Positions 54,641 through 64,000 of a stretch of DNA of 64,000 nt are shown piece by piece; the first letter of the stretch is position 1; every line of letters begins with the position of its first letter. The position numbers and the translations under genes are program-made. Source of the DNA: Galeruca laticollis (taxonomy: Eukaryota > Arthropoda > Insecta > Coleoptera > Chrysomelidae); contig OY998175.1 in the NCBI GenBank assembly GCA_963921935.1, positions 266,841,709 to 266,905,708 on the forward strand, in the 5' to 3' direction. The notes beneath the pieces are model-generated. The model was not told the DNA's origin and did no database searches. It saw only the letters and a list, made by a program, of their open reading frames with translations.

Positions 54641-56736
54641 GGCTATAGTCCGAAAGTAACTAACCATAACCACGGTTAACTGCTTTGGTTGACAGCATGA
54701 AACTGAAAAATCTAGTTGTATTCGGGACATAAAACCGGTAAAAGTACGAAACGAAAATATAATCTCAAATATATTCTCAAAACTGCCGCGGATTTTGTTG
54801 TTTGTTACTCCAAAAAACAGATTTTGGAAATTTTCAGTTGTTTTTAAGCATGGCTTTTGTGTTTTACCATCTTCTTTTGTCAAGTTCTGATGAAGAGTCT
54901 TCAGATGATGACTACAGGGTTGCAAGGGGGTAAACAAGGTAAGCAGCTAGCTATCTAGCATAATTTATTAATTCAATAATTACTTCTTTCCTTTAGTTTT
55001 AAGGCCAAGAATTAGAATTTTGTCACCAGAGTAGTGGAATTGTATACTGATGGAAAATTTTCGAATGTCTAGACTAACTTTTGACCATATTCTGTCTATA
55101 GTTTTGGACAAATTGGCTCCTGCTAATAACATGGGAAGAAATCCTGTTTTTGCAAAAAATCAGTTGCTTTTTACTATATGGTACTTTGCCACACCTGACT
55201 GTTATAGGTATGCATTTTTTTCAGTATTATATAAATTGAATTACAGGTTCAATAAAAGAGGAACACAAAGCTGAAGGAATTTTATCAACGACCATTTGGT
55301 ATAATGTACCAAAAAATTACAATAAAATAATATCAAAGCCTACAGACGTACAAGCAAGTTAATGAAAGTAATCAACTTCATAAAAGGGTGCATTGGGAAA
55401 GCAACAGCGCTGAGAACAGATAGAAGAGTGACGGATGTAATTTTGAGCATTTCTGACTCAATCATCAGATAGCCTATTGAGGATTACTTAGAATCTGTTA
55501 AAATTGCCTTCAATGAAATGTGTTTTCCAAATACACTTGGTGCTTTGGATGGGTGTTATATTCAAATACCAATACATAAAGAAAATAGGCTATCATATAT
55601 TTGCAGAAAAAACTTTCCAGCATTAATTCTACAAGTATGTATTTAATATCTATATTGTCTTTGTGTTTAATTATTTTGTATCTATTTTACAGGGTGTATG
55701 TGACCACAGATTGCTTTTTACACATTGTTATGTGGGAGAGGTTGGTGCAGCCCATGATGCTAATGTGTTGAAGAGAAGTGAGCTTTTTATTTTTTTAACA
55801 GACAAAAGACTTGAGAAGTTTCAAAATGATAGCCATCTTGTCGGTGATAAAGCATATCGTTGCATTCATCTTTAATGGTTCCATTTAAAGACAACGGCCA
55901 ATTAACAAATGCCCAAAAACATTTTAACTACCTCCTGTCAAGAGCAAAATGTACCATAGAAAGAGTTTATGCTTTATTAAAGGGCCGATTTAGATGTTTT
56001 TTGATATAAAAGACAGAATGGGAATGCAAGTACATAATGGCATGCTGTGTGCTTCATAATATCTGTATTTATCAAAATGATATAATAGATTTTGAAGTTA
56101 TTGAAGAAAATGAAGACCATGAACATTTAGGACCTCACAAGAATTTGACAGAAATTTACAAAGGCTAGGTTCTATGAAAAGGCAGAATCTATGTGACATG
56201 TTAGGAGAATAAATATTATTGTAATACTTGTTTTGTTTTATTTCTTAATTAAATGAAAAAATTAATACAAATTAACGAAAAGTATTGGTTGCAATAGCCA
56301 CATGAGACCTGAAAATCATTTGGAATGTTCACTTCCTCCTAAAATAAGTATTAATTACTATTATTTGTACAAAAATGAAATGCAAGCTAATCTATTTACC
56401 ATAATATTTAGCAGCAATTAAAAATAAAAAACAGGTAACTAATACAAGCAAACGCAGAACGACGAATATATTAAACTTTTATTCATATATCTCAGTTTTG
56501 TTTTTATCTTCGATGGTACAACAATCATTAATCAACAAAAAATAATAAGCATTGCATGACAGATGACAGTCGAAATCAGAAGTAACCGGGCTCCTAAGGC
56601 TGGTTACTAGTTTGACAGTTCATTAACCATATTTCAGGAAACCGTGTTCCAAAACAAACCAGATTTTCAGCAACCACTAATTTTTGGTTACTTTCGGGAC
56701 GGTAAACTGCAAATAAGTTACTTTCGGACCATAGCC
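54641..56736 (+). mobile_element. PIF-Harbinger element A, nested in B
   Basis: TIRs GGCTATAGTCCGAAAGTAACT (54641) and, inward from 56736, GGCTATGGTCCGAAAGTAACT match at 20 of 21 bases. TTA or TAA adjoins both ends, but the exact 3-bp duplication is ambiguous by one base. It carries an intron-containing transposase. Confidence 0.85.
55050..56170 (+). pseudogene. PIF-Harbinger transposase A, with catalytic triad intact but frames broken
   Basis: It starts MENFRMSRLTFDHILSIV (55050). A 47-nt intron-like GTATGC...TTACAG (about 55208-55250) follows DCYR. Later blocks: FPNTLGALDGCYIQIPIHKE (first Asp, about 55545), an intron ending TTTACAG at about 55692, then VGEVGAAHDANVLKRSE (second Asp). LVGDKAYR and, after a stop and frame change at 55875, AKCTIERVYALLKGRFRCF (Glu) come next, closing with CCVLHNICIY near 56055. 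These are the DDE residues and order of HARBI1-like proteins. Stops at 55362, 55470 and 55875 break it. Confidence 0.85.
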
Positions 56737-57610
56737 TTAGTTATATTTTTATTTGACATTTGACTTTAACCTTGAAAAAATTATAAATAAAATGGTTTAG
56801 CGTTGTTCTAGCTAGCAAATTATTATATTAAAGGTAAATTTGAATGATTTGTATATTAAAAATATTAATGAATAAAGTACGCTAATGTGTATTTATCAAT
56901 GATTTGTCAATTGTTTATTTTTATATTGTATAGGATCAATATATAGGTATACAAAACGTACGTTTTTTGGGATAAATTACCAGATATCTATGTGAAGATG
57001 TATTACAGAAATAATTCTGTTCATGATATAACATAAATAGATCGCAAAAGCATATACGAAGAAGCTCTTTTTTAAACAAATAATCATCCTCTTTTTGCTT
57101 AAATGAAAGTTTGTTTACAATTTACACAATTATTCGGTTATAATATGTCAAAAGTCAGAAGTGCTGAATAAAACCATCTGTGATCTGACCAATTAGGAAT
57201 CTACAGAATTGACAACTTAAATTCAAACCACTCCTCCAAGTTTAAAAACAGGGATTATATGAAATTCTATTTTATTTAAATAATTAAATAAATGCGAATT
57301 ATAAAAAATATTGTGTAAAACTTGTACCACAATGACGTTCTGTAGTACTCGTGATTTTCACAACTCACCGCTTCGCGGTGCGTTGTGCAAACTTCACTCG
57401 TACTACAAAACGAGTCATTGTGACACTTGTTTTACAAATAACTATTGTTTCGCTTAATTTCAATTCATTATCTAATTCAATTTTTCGTTGCAAATTTCGA
57501 ATCACACGGTAAATAAAATTAAAATAGTATACTTTCATATAAATATATGTAAATACGAGTAGGTACCTAACTGAAACATAATAGAATCAGATTTATCGGA
57601 TCTTTCCGAT
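56737..57610. other. Element B interior, non-coding, with a palindrome
   Basis: AT-rich; the only structure seen is the palindrome at 57315-57435. Confidence 0.45.
57315..57435. repeat. Long imperfect palindrome inside Harbinger B
   Basis: GTAAAAC (57315) pairs with GTTTTAC (to 57435), then CACAATGAC with GTCATTGTG, and TGTAGTACTCGTGA with CACTCGTACTACA. The centre is ACCGCTTCGCGGT near 57368-57380. Confidence 0.8.
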
Positions 57611-58545
57611 TTGCAAGATGAACCTTCTAGTGTACATCCCATGCAATGGCTCCTATTTCGAGACAGATCAAATCCTTACGAAATTCATGATGAAGCTGAA
57701 TTCAAACAAAGGTTCCGTCTAACAAAACATACAGTCAACTATTTGGTTAGTTTATATGGAGCGCAATTACAACCACATACTCGAAGGAGTAAACCAATCG
57801 ATACGAAAACTCAAATATTAATATGTCTTTGTTTTTACGCTACGGGTGCTTTTCAAAATGTAATTGTCAATGTCGATAAATCTACTATTTGTCGGATCAT
57901 ACAAGAAGTCACCAGGCATATCGCAATGCTACAGTTTGAATATATAAAAATGCCAGCATCAGAGGAGGAAATTGCTCGGGTGAAAAGGGAATTTTACGCT
58001 ATACCTGGTTTTCATCGAGCCGTAGGTTCTGTGAATTGCACTCACGTAAAAATTCAGTCACCTGGAGCTGAACGAGCAGAGTTGTTTCGAAATCGCCAGC
58101 AATATTTTAGTATTAATGTCCAAGCAATAGTTGATGCCGATCTAAATTTGCGGCATCTAATTGCTCGTAGATAGTACCATCTTCAATGACTCCCCTCTTC
58201 CTGTCGAATTTGAATTGAGTATTTATGGAAATGGGAAGAGTAAAAACTACTTATTGACCCAGTAAGAACGTGCGAACAAGCTTACAACCGATCGCATATT
58301 TCAACCCGCTACCTCCGTACATATAAAAGCTTTTATATGTACGGTGCCGCTACAGTCGGGCCTAAGACTTAAACTGGAACTTATTCCTGAGTTCATTGTA
58401 GCTTGTGGCGTATTGCACAATATTTGCAACTAACAAAATGGTCTGTTGGAAAATGTCGACGAACAGTTTGAAGATCCGATGTACGTAGAAGAATCGGATC
58501 ATACGGATAATCCGAATAATAATGCCAACTTACTGTACACATAAC
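57611..58545 (+). pseudogene. PIF-Harbinger transposase B
   Basis: The frame 57611-58174 has the N-terminal FKQRFRLTKHTVNYLV, KTQILICLCFYATGAFQ, STICRIIQEVTRHI and GFHRAVGSVNCTHVKI, where the first catalytic Asp of the usual G.IDCTH is Asn. ELFRNRQQYFSINVQAIVD ends at TAG after LIARR (58172-58174). A gap follows, then STIFNDSPLPVEFELSIYGN in another frame and the C-terminal VACGVLHNIC near 58410. The second Asp segment (GS.HDS) is deleted. It is likely inactive. Confidence 0.85.
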
Positions 58546-58801
58546 TGTACAATCTTAAAAACCAACCCCAAAGTCAAATATAAATAATCAACGTCAACAT
58601 GACTTATGACAATAATGACAGCAAACGGGGAAATTTTACAATATTCCTACATCTTCCTACAATTAATGACCAAGCACCTGATGAATGATTAATAAGGAAT
58701 TAATTTTTTTCATGCAACCGGATTTTCATTGATGGTCCATCATTTTTTAATTAATCATTACATGATGAGAGATTTGATTAGCGTTCTTGCAACCGGGTAT
58801 T

Positions 58802-59639
58802 GTCGAAAGAATGCATATAATCTTAATCTTCCAAAATCTAGGTTACATGCAACCCAAGTTATTGAATTGGATCTGCAATTGTTTAATTTATTTGGCAAAC
58901 GGTATGGCAACTACAGCCTCACTAACTTCAAGTATAAAAAAAGTAACAAACGTATTCTGCTACAGGAGTGCTTTTATAGTGTTCAGGAATTTTGTCAATT
59001 TCTTTCTTAAATAGTATTTCTGCTTCTCCTCCTTTTTATTTTATCTTCTATTGTTACTATTTTTTCCATATTGTAACTTGCTTTCGCTTCTATATTTTAT
59101 CTAAGTATATTTCTATTCTCTAGTTTATGATATTTATGTCGCTAACAATTATTGTATTTTCTATTATTGTATTATTATTATGTGACCAGCCTATCAAAAA
59201 AATACTCTTTTATTCAAAAAATTATTTTCTACTACTTTGCCTTAGGGAGTACTACTCTATCACTTCGAATAAAAAGTTGTCCTACGTAAGGTTTTAAAAA
59301 ACTTGCATTGTCGTTATGTTTAGTAAAATAACATAAAAAAATTAATTCAATAAAACAATTTCAATTTTCTTCCTATAAAAGAGTTAATTTCAATTTATAG
59401 TACATTATCGTATTAAAATGGACATTGTAAATTTTCTGGAATTGTTATTTTAATAATAAATTTTTTTCATTTTGATTCTTATAAATGGTACCATGTAAGA
59501 GCCATAACACAAGGAACTTAAGAAAATTGTTCTTCAATTATTGTATTGAAATATACAATAAGTCTTGCTCAATTAAAGAGATTATTTATAATTTGATTCC
59601 AAACTATATTATTAACCCTATTTAATGAATGAGCATCGT
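58802..59639. other. No gene seen
   Basis: AT-rich. Overlapping ORFs at 58729-59014 have no recognisable domain and start in the Harbinger B end. Confidence 0.4.
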
Positions 59640-60230
59640 CCAATCGGCCAATATCATCTTCAAAATTGTTGTTATCTTCCTATAAAATTAGATATTCATC
59701 AATTTGTACATTCCGAAAGAAGGAGATTGGAGCTTACGGGAACTGTGGATGGAAATAACAGCGAACTCATAATATGGGAAAATGCCGAAGAAGATGAAGA
59801 AGGTATAATCCTTTTTATAATAATGTTGTGGAGCATGACACAAGCATATACAATTCTTGACACAAATGCAGGATCATATTGCACACCTTTGAGCATTCTA
59901 TTGGTTCTCTCAATGCAGTTCCGAATTTATGGATGTCGATGGGTGTATCTTCGCTGCGGTGTATTTGGTGCTGCTCCAACTACAGGTGTCAGTAAATACG
60001 GCAAACGTGGGTAACTATGGGAGGTGTTCTAGTATTTCGATTACCACGATTTACAAATGATAAGTCCCGGAATAATTCATTAGCAGCTCCACTGTTTACT
60101 CGATACATCTGCCGGAACACTTCCACTGGTAACTCAAAGGAGTTACTTCGGTCTCTTAAGACATCAAAGGTTGTAACAAGCCGATCGCCTGTTACGATTT
60201 CTATCGGACTATGGTACTTTAATTTCGTCG
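59640..60230 (-). pseudogene. PIF-Harbinger transposase remnant C, internally deleted
   Basis: Minus strand from 60230: TTFDVLRDRSNSFELPVEVF and QMYRVNSGAANELFRDLS (N-terminal part). After a deletion comes a CIERTNRMLKGVQYDPAF block (catalytic Glu near 59905), and VYACVMLHNIII near 59840, the conserved Harbinger C-terminus. Stops and frame changes separate the parts, and the Asp-containing middle is missing. The plus-strand ORF 59625-60014 is its shadow. Confidence 0.65.
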
Positions 60231-60250
60231 TACTAATGTTTCGAAATTAA

Positions 60251-61475
60251 AAAACTTGTTTCTCTTCCAAATTTCGTGTATTTAAACGATATCGTACATT
60301 GGAAAAGTCTCTTCCTCAGTAAAATTCATGAGTTAGTACCTACATCGTTGTGGTTTCACATATTTGCTGGTGAGTTAGATTTTTGAAATATTTTTCCCGA
60401 TGTTTTTACTGTTTGATTTAAAATTATAATATCGGCTGGCGTTTGATGAATTTTGTATGTTTAATTCTTTTTTATTGTAAAAAAGAAACATTTTATATTC
60501 TTTTTGAAGCAAATTTTTAATAATATCTTTTCATTATTTTTTTAGCTTTTTTATAATTCCGCATTTTCTGTTTATTTAGGGAACAAAGCGAATATGATAG
60601 AACAGACTTCTGTAAGTTTTATTTTAAAAACTAGATTCAGTTTTTTATGTGTTGAAGCATAAGCTTCCTATCTGTTCTATTTATTCCTTCCTTCCCAGAA
60701 TTTTTCCTTGATTTTTACTCTATTTTCTTTCCTCAGCTCTGCTGCCCCTGGGTAGGCCCTATGACAACACCACCCTAGAGACACATATAACCGGCCGGGA
60801 TGGATTGAAGACCATATCTCCATCGACTAGGACCTAGCCGAGAGCTGAATAATTCCAGAACCTCTCCAAAGATAAGTCCTTTGTCTTATATTCAATTCAT
60901 GGAAATCTAGAATTGGAGATTTTTATTGTATAACGACGTTCGTATTCGTCTTGTATTTTGGATATGCAGTTAACGTGAATTATCTATTGAGTTATTAATA
61001 AATATAATTTGCTGAACATTTGATATTTGATTTTCAGCAATTTATATTAACTTGGACCATCGCGTTAAAATATTTTTAGTATTTCGTTTGTTAAGTTAAA
61101 GTAAATATAAGGTTTTCCAGCTTTTAACCTTTTTAGTATTTTGTTTAATTTAAGTATCGCTTAAAAAGCTGGTGGCGTCCAATTTAATATCGATTGTTTA
61201 CCCCATCCCAGTGATTGCTATAAGAATACATTAACTGGAGTCGAATACCACAACCTGAGGAAGAGTCTCAAGCCAAGAGAGAACATATGTGACAAGGTAG
61301 TCCTTCGTGTCTGTCTAAAAATGTTGCATTTGTATATAGTTTAAATTATTTAGCAACCCTTATATGAACTTACCTTATATTCAATTCATCCAAAACTATA
61401 CGTAACAGTTGAATCATCTTAAATAAAATGTGATCTTTGTAGAAGAAACACCTTAATCAACGAGTTGCTAACCCA
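60251..61475. other. No gene recognised
   Basis: A GC-richer patch (60740-60870) with CCCTGGGTAGGCCCTATGAC and GGCCGGGATGG may be the 5' UTR of a retroelement. Nothing else can be assigned. Confidence 0.35.
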
Positions 61476-61584
61476 ATAACGACTGCTGGAGAGCTGACGT
61501 TTGACAGCGACATAATATCAGCTATTTTGTCATTATCTAACTGCAGTCGTTATGATACTGAATATACGAAGTCGTTCAGTATCG
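61476..61584. repeat. Two adjacent small inverted repeats
   Basis: ATAACGACTGC (61476-61486) pairs with GCAGTCGTTAT (61543-61553). Directly next, GATACTGAA (61554) pairs with TTCAGTATC (to about 61584). Both are perfect short stems. Confidence 0.6.
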
Positions 61585-61790
61585 ATAATAATAGGAAGAA
61601 TTTGATATAAAGATTTTGTCATCATGGGAACTGTATTTCTGGATTCATATGTATGTGCAGGTAAGTCAATTTTATTTTTCATAGTATGATATTTTGCAGA
61701 TGCACACAGAAAATATAATTTCTTCAAGTCAAAGATTTTGTTTATATTATACACAGTGCATTACTAGGTCACATGCTGAAATTAGACATA

Positions 61791-61952
61791 AGGTTTGTTC
61801 CAACCATACAAAAACCGTACAATGTATGAAACAAATTCAGTTGACCTGCTGGTTAGTGATTATAATAAGTCTGACATCAAATTCACTAAACAGCAGGTCA
61901 TCTGAATTTGTATGGTACATTGTACGGCTTTCGTGTCAGTTGGAACGAACCT
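61791..61952. mobile_element. 162-bp palindromic MITE
   Basis: The ends AGGTTTGTTCCAAC and GTTGGAACGAACCT are inverted repeats with one mismatch. Pairing continues through CCGTACAATGTA and CAAATTCAG and ACCTGCTG blocks. ATA flanks both ends (61788-61790, 61953-61955). No coding capacity. Overlapping ORF 61694-62059 is not a gene. Confidence 0.8.
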
Positions 61953-62213
61953 ATAATAATCTAAACAAAGCTTCTTTCTCTAGGGGACCTATAAATATTC
62001 TGGAAGCACATTTCCAAGACAATAGGCCATACCTGAGATGGCTTTCCAAAAGATCATAGTACAATGTCTGCAAATATTGACATGACAAGCGCGCCACCAC
62101 TGGAAGGGTAATGAGATACAGGGTGCTGAATTGTTTTATTATTTCAACTTTGGTGTTATAACTCTGTTTGTAATGCAGGTGGAAAAGTGCAGTATTTTTT
62201 TATGATTGTAATC

Positions 62214-62327
62214 ATTTCATTCTTTCCAATTCATAAACGTAGCCGCCCAATTTTGCTAAATTTTTTGATTAAAAATCACCCTAAAAAAATCGTAGCGGCT
62301 ACATTTGTGAATTGGAACGAGTGAAAT
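62214..62327. mobile_element. 114-bp palindromic MITE
   Basis: ATTTCATTCTTTCCAATTCA (62214) and its partner ending at 62327 (inward: ATTTCACTCGTTCCAATTCA) pair through TAGCCGC to a short AT-rich loop. No clear target duplication. Confidence 0.75.
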
Positions 62328-63794
62328 TAGTAGAAACAAATAGGTGCCTACTTAAGTTTTACATCATTCAATTCATCAAAATTTCTATGTACCCATCTGT
62401 TGAATACTTCTGGTTTATTCAAAGTGATAGTGACTTCTTCTATACATCCAGAAACAGAGACACTGATACAAATATTTTCCAATGTCCATTTGATAACGTC
62501 CAGAAGCAAAAAATCGACAAGCTACGAAAACCTATTGAATGAAAATTTTTGGAAAGGATAAAAATCTATAATTATTTTGGTTGTTATACTAAGGCGTGGG
62601 CCTTCTTTGAGGTTGCAAGAAAGAAGTTCATGCTTCAATTAAATATCTGCATAATCTTTGTGAAAACTGATGTTCAGTCAATGTCTTAAATGGGTTAATA
62701 TTTTCGAAACGGTTGTGTCTGTTAATTTGTTCATCTGCATTTTCTAAATTCTTCAAATTGTCTATATATTGTAGGTCATCCATTTCAAAATTGTTTGATC
62801 GGCGTCAACTAATATTACTTTGATTAGAATACGGATATCAGAATAATAATAATTTTACTTCTAGCTTTGAATATCAAGATAAACTTCACAAAAATAACAT
62901 ATGCATATGAAACTCGGAAACATAACTTGTTAAAAATATCTGTTGCTGTTGAATCGCATGCAAGTCGTTTGTGATCAACACACTCTACTCATTGTTAAAC
63001 ACACATAATCGCATTTTATTCTATTTCAGACCGAAGAAAGTACACCTGTTAGAAAAAATAAATCTGTGAATAGAAGATGTGCAAAAACAAGAGTAAAAGC
63101 TTCAACTCCTTCACACATAGCCGAAAAATATAATAATATCAGCTGATAAATGGTTAGCAATTGCAGATATGTTAACAAAAAAAGGTTGTACCTGATAGCA
63201 GTAGGAAAAAAGAAGAACACATTCTCTGAAAACTAAGTTTATTCAAAAAAAAATTGAATGAAACCAAACAAAATTAAAATTATTTAAAAAACAATCTTCA
63301 TTTTTGTTATTTAAAGATATTTTAAAAATAGTTGAAAAAATTGTTATACTATAATTTTTTTAAAAACATTCATTTTAGTTTTCTCTCGTTTTAGACCAAA
63401 TAGAGCTGAATTCCTAATATTTTTATTGTGACCAAAATTGTGTTTTGGTCTGTCAAATGTTTCATAAAACTTATATAGGTTTTTCATTTTTAGTAGGTAT
63501 ATGTGTTGTTTTATTTTTGTCATTACCAAAAGTTATAAATAAATAAATGTGTAATTCAAAATATATTTAATTGACAGCCTCATTATATTCAGAATAATTC
63601 TTGTAAAATATTTTTAATACCTTCTTTATGATTCTTGAAACTGAGGATATTGTTATTTCAGCAATAGCACTCAGGTATCCTGTAGTAAAGTAAAATCTCA
63701 GGCAGCACAATAATTGATTTATTGGCGATACAGAATTATTACTAAATATTGAACAAATAAATTTGTTTTTTTTTTAAATTTATGATTTTGATGC
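62328..63794. other. Unassigned, with one possible exon
   Basis: After a CTATTTCAG acceptor (63022-63030) a frame reads TEESTPVRKNKSVNRRCAKTR and on to a stop near 63146. It could be an exon of an unknown gene, but no second exon can be joined to it with confidence. The rest is AT-rich without signals. Confidence 0.25.
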
Positions 63795-63998
63795 TTTTTG
63801 AGAACTTACATATCACTTAGAAATTCAAAATCTTCTTCAGTTACCGTTTCTTTATATAGCCAGTACCTTCTAAAAGAAAGTTAAATTATCCATCCTATGG
63901 AAGTGATCACTTCTCTTGTATATTTTTCAAGGAAATCCATGTTTTATTATTTCCAGTATATCCACATCATCATTAAAAATATCCCTTTCAACATGTAC
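63795..63998 (-). pseudogene. Possible Harbinger transposase N-terminal remnant D
   Basis: From the window edge on the minus strand: DIFNDDVDILEIIKHGFP, a stop, KIYKRSDHFHRMDNLTFF, a stop, then RYWLYKETVTEEDFEFLSD and a final stop. This spacing of acidic helices, an arginine-rich link and an FF.RYWLYKETV-type segment recalls HARBI1 N-termini. The family call is tentative because the catalytic part is outside the window or lost. Confidence 0.45.
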
Positions 63999-64000
63999 AT

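Larger units (their letters stand above)
54178..58798 (+). mobile_element. PIF-Harbinger element B, host of element A
   Basis: TIRs CCCGGTTGCAAGAACGCT (54179) and, inward from 58797, CCCGGTTGCAAGAACGCTAA bound the element. A 3-bp ATT lies on both outer sides (54175-54177, 58799-58801), which fits a Harbinger-size duplication. It holds its own transposase (57611-58545). Without the 2.1-kb element A it would be about 2.5 kb. Subterminal ATTAATCATTCAT-like repeats occur at both ends. Confidence 0.8.

Noticed and set aside
61694..62059. 121-codon plus ORF
   Set aside because: Mostly composed of the 162-bp MITE palindrome.

Overview
This is eukaryotic, AT-rich, intron-bearing DNA. The mobile-element content (BEL/Pao, Ty3/gypsy, Copia, RTE-like, I-like and other LINEs, pogo, Tc1/mariner, PIF-Harbinger, hAT-like, Crypton-like) points to an arthropod, most likely an insect. 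I see no complete host gene. The window reads as a repeat graveyard in which elements have landed inside one another, and nearly every coding region is interrupted by stops or frameshifts. No tRNA, rRNA or CRISPR array was seen.

Layout. 0-5 kb: the tail of a Copia element, three long imperfect palindromes, a Crypton-like fragment and a 5'-truncated LINE. 5-10.4 kb: a second Copia pol split by a 4.4 kb hAT-like element (5264-9664) with a perfect 8-bp target duplication; that element holds a 174-bp tandem repeat and a reversed LINE. 10.6-17.3 kb: an intronless USP2-like ubiquitin-protease pseudogene on the minus strand, cut by an RTE-like LINE and probably by a short TIR element, followed by a LINE with a restriction-like endonuclease domain. 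18.9-35.1 kb: a nested stack. A PIF-Harbinger element (18939-35139) contains a BEL element (19202-34578), which contains a pogo element (20280-22381), a gypsy element (24279-30842) and a 939-bp TIR element (32980-33918). 35.2-40.3 kb: a very A-rich region bounded by about 200-bp inverted repeats, with a degenerate gag-like retroelement inside. 40.6-47.9 kb: a Tc1 remnant, a full-length Tc1/mariner element, two LINE pieces and a second pogo transposase. 48.7-54.2 kb: an I-like LINE whose two parts flank a remnant gene with SWIM and PHD fingers. 54.2-58.8 kb: a PIF-Harbinger element with a second Harbinger inside it. 59-64 kb: more Harbinger remnants and small palindromic MITEs.

The most notable item is the gypsy element. 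Downstream of integrase, in the same pol frame, it encodes a macro domain of the OARD1/TARG1 type followed by a CCCH zinc finger that runs into the polypurine tract. That looks like an accessory module captured by a retrotransposon. The dating is internally consistent: the gypsy LTRs differ at 14 of 511 positions by my count, while the LTRs of the BEL host element differ at about 22 of 343, so the inner element is younger.
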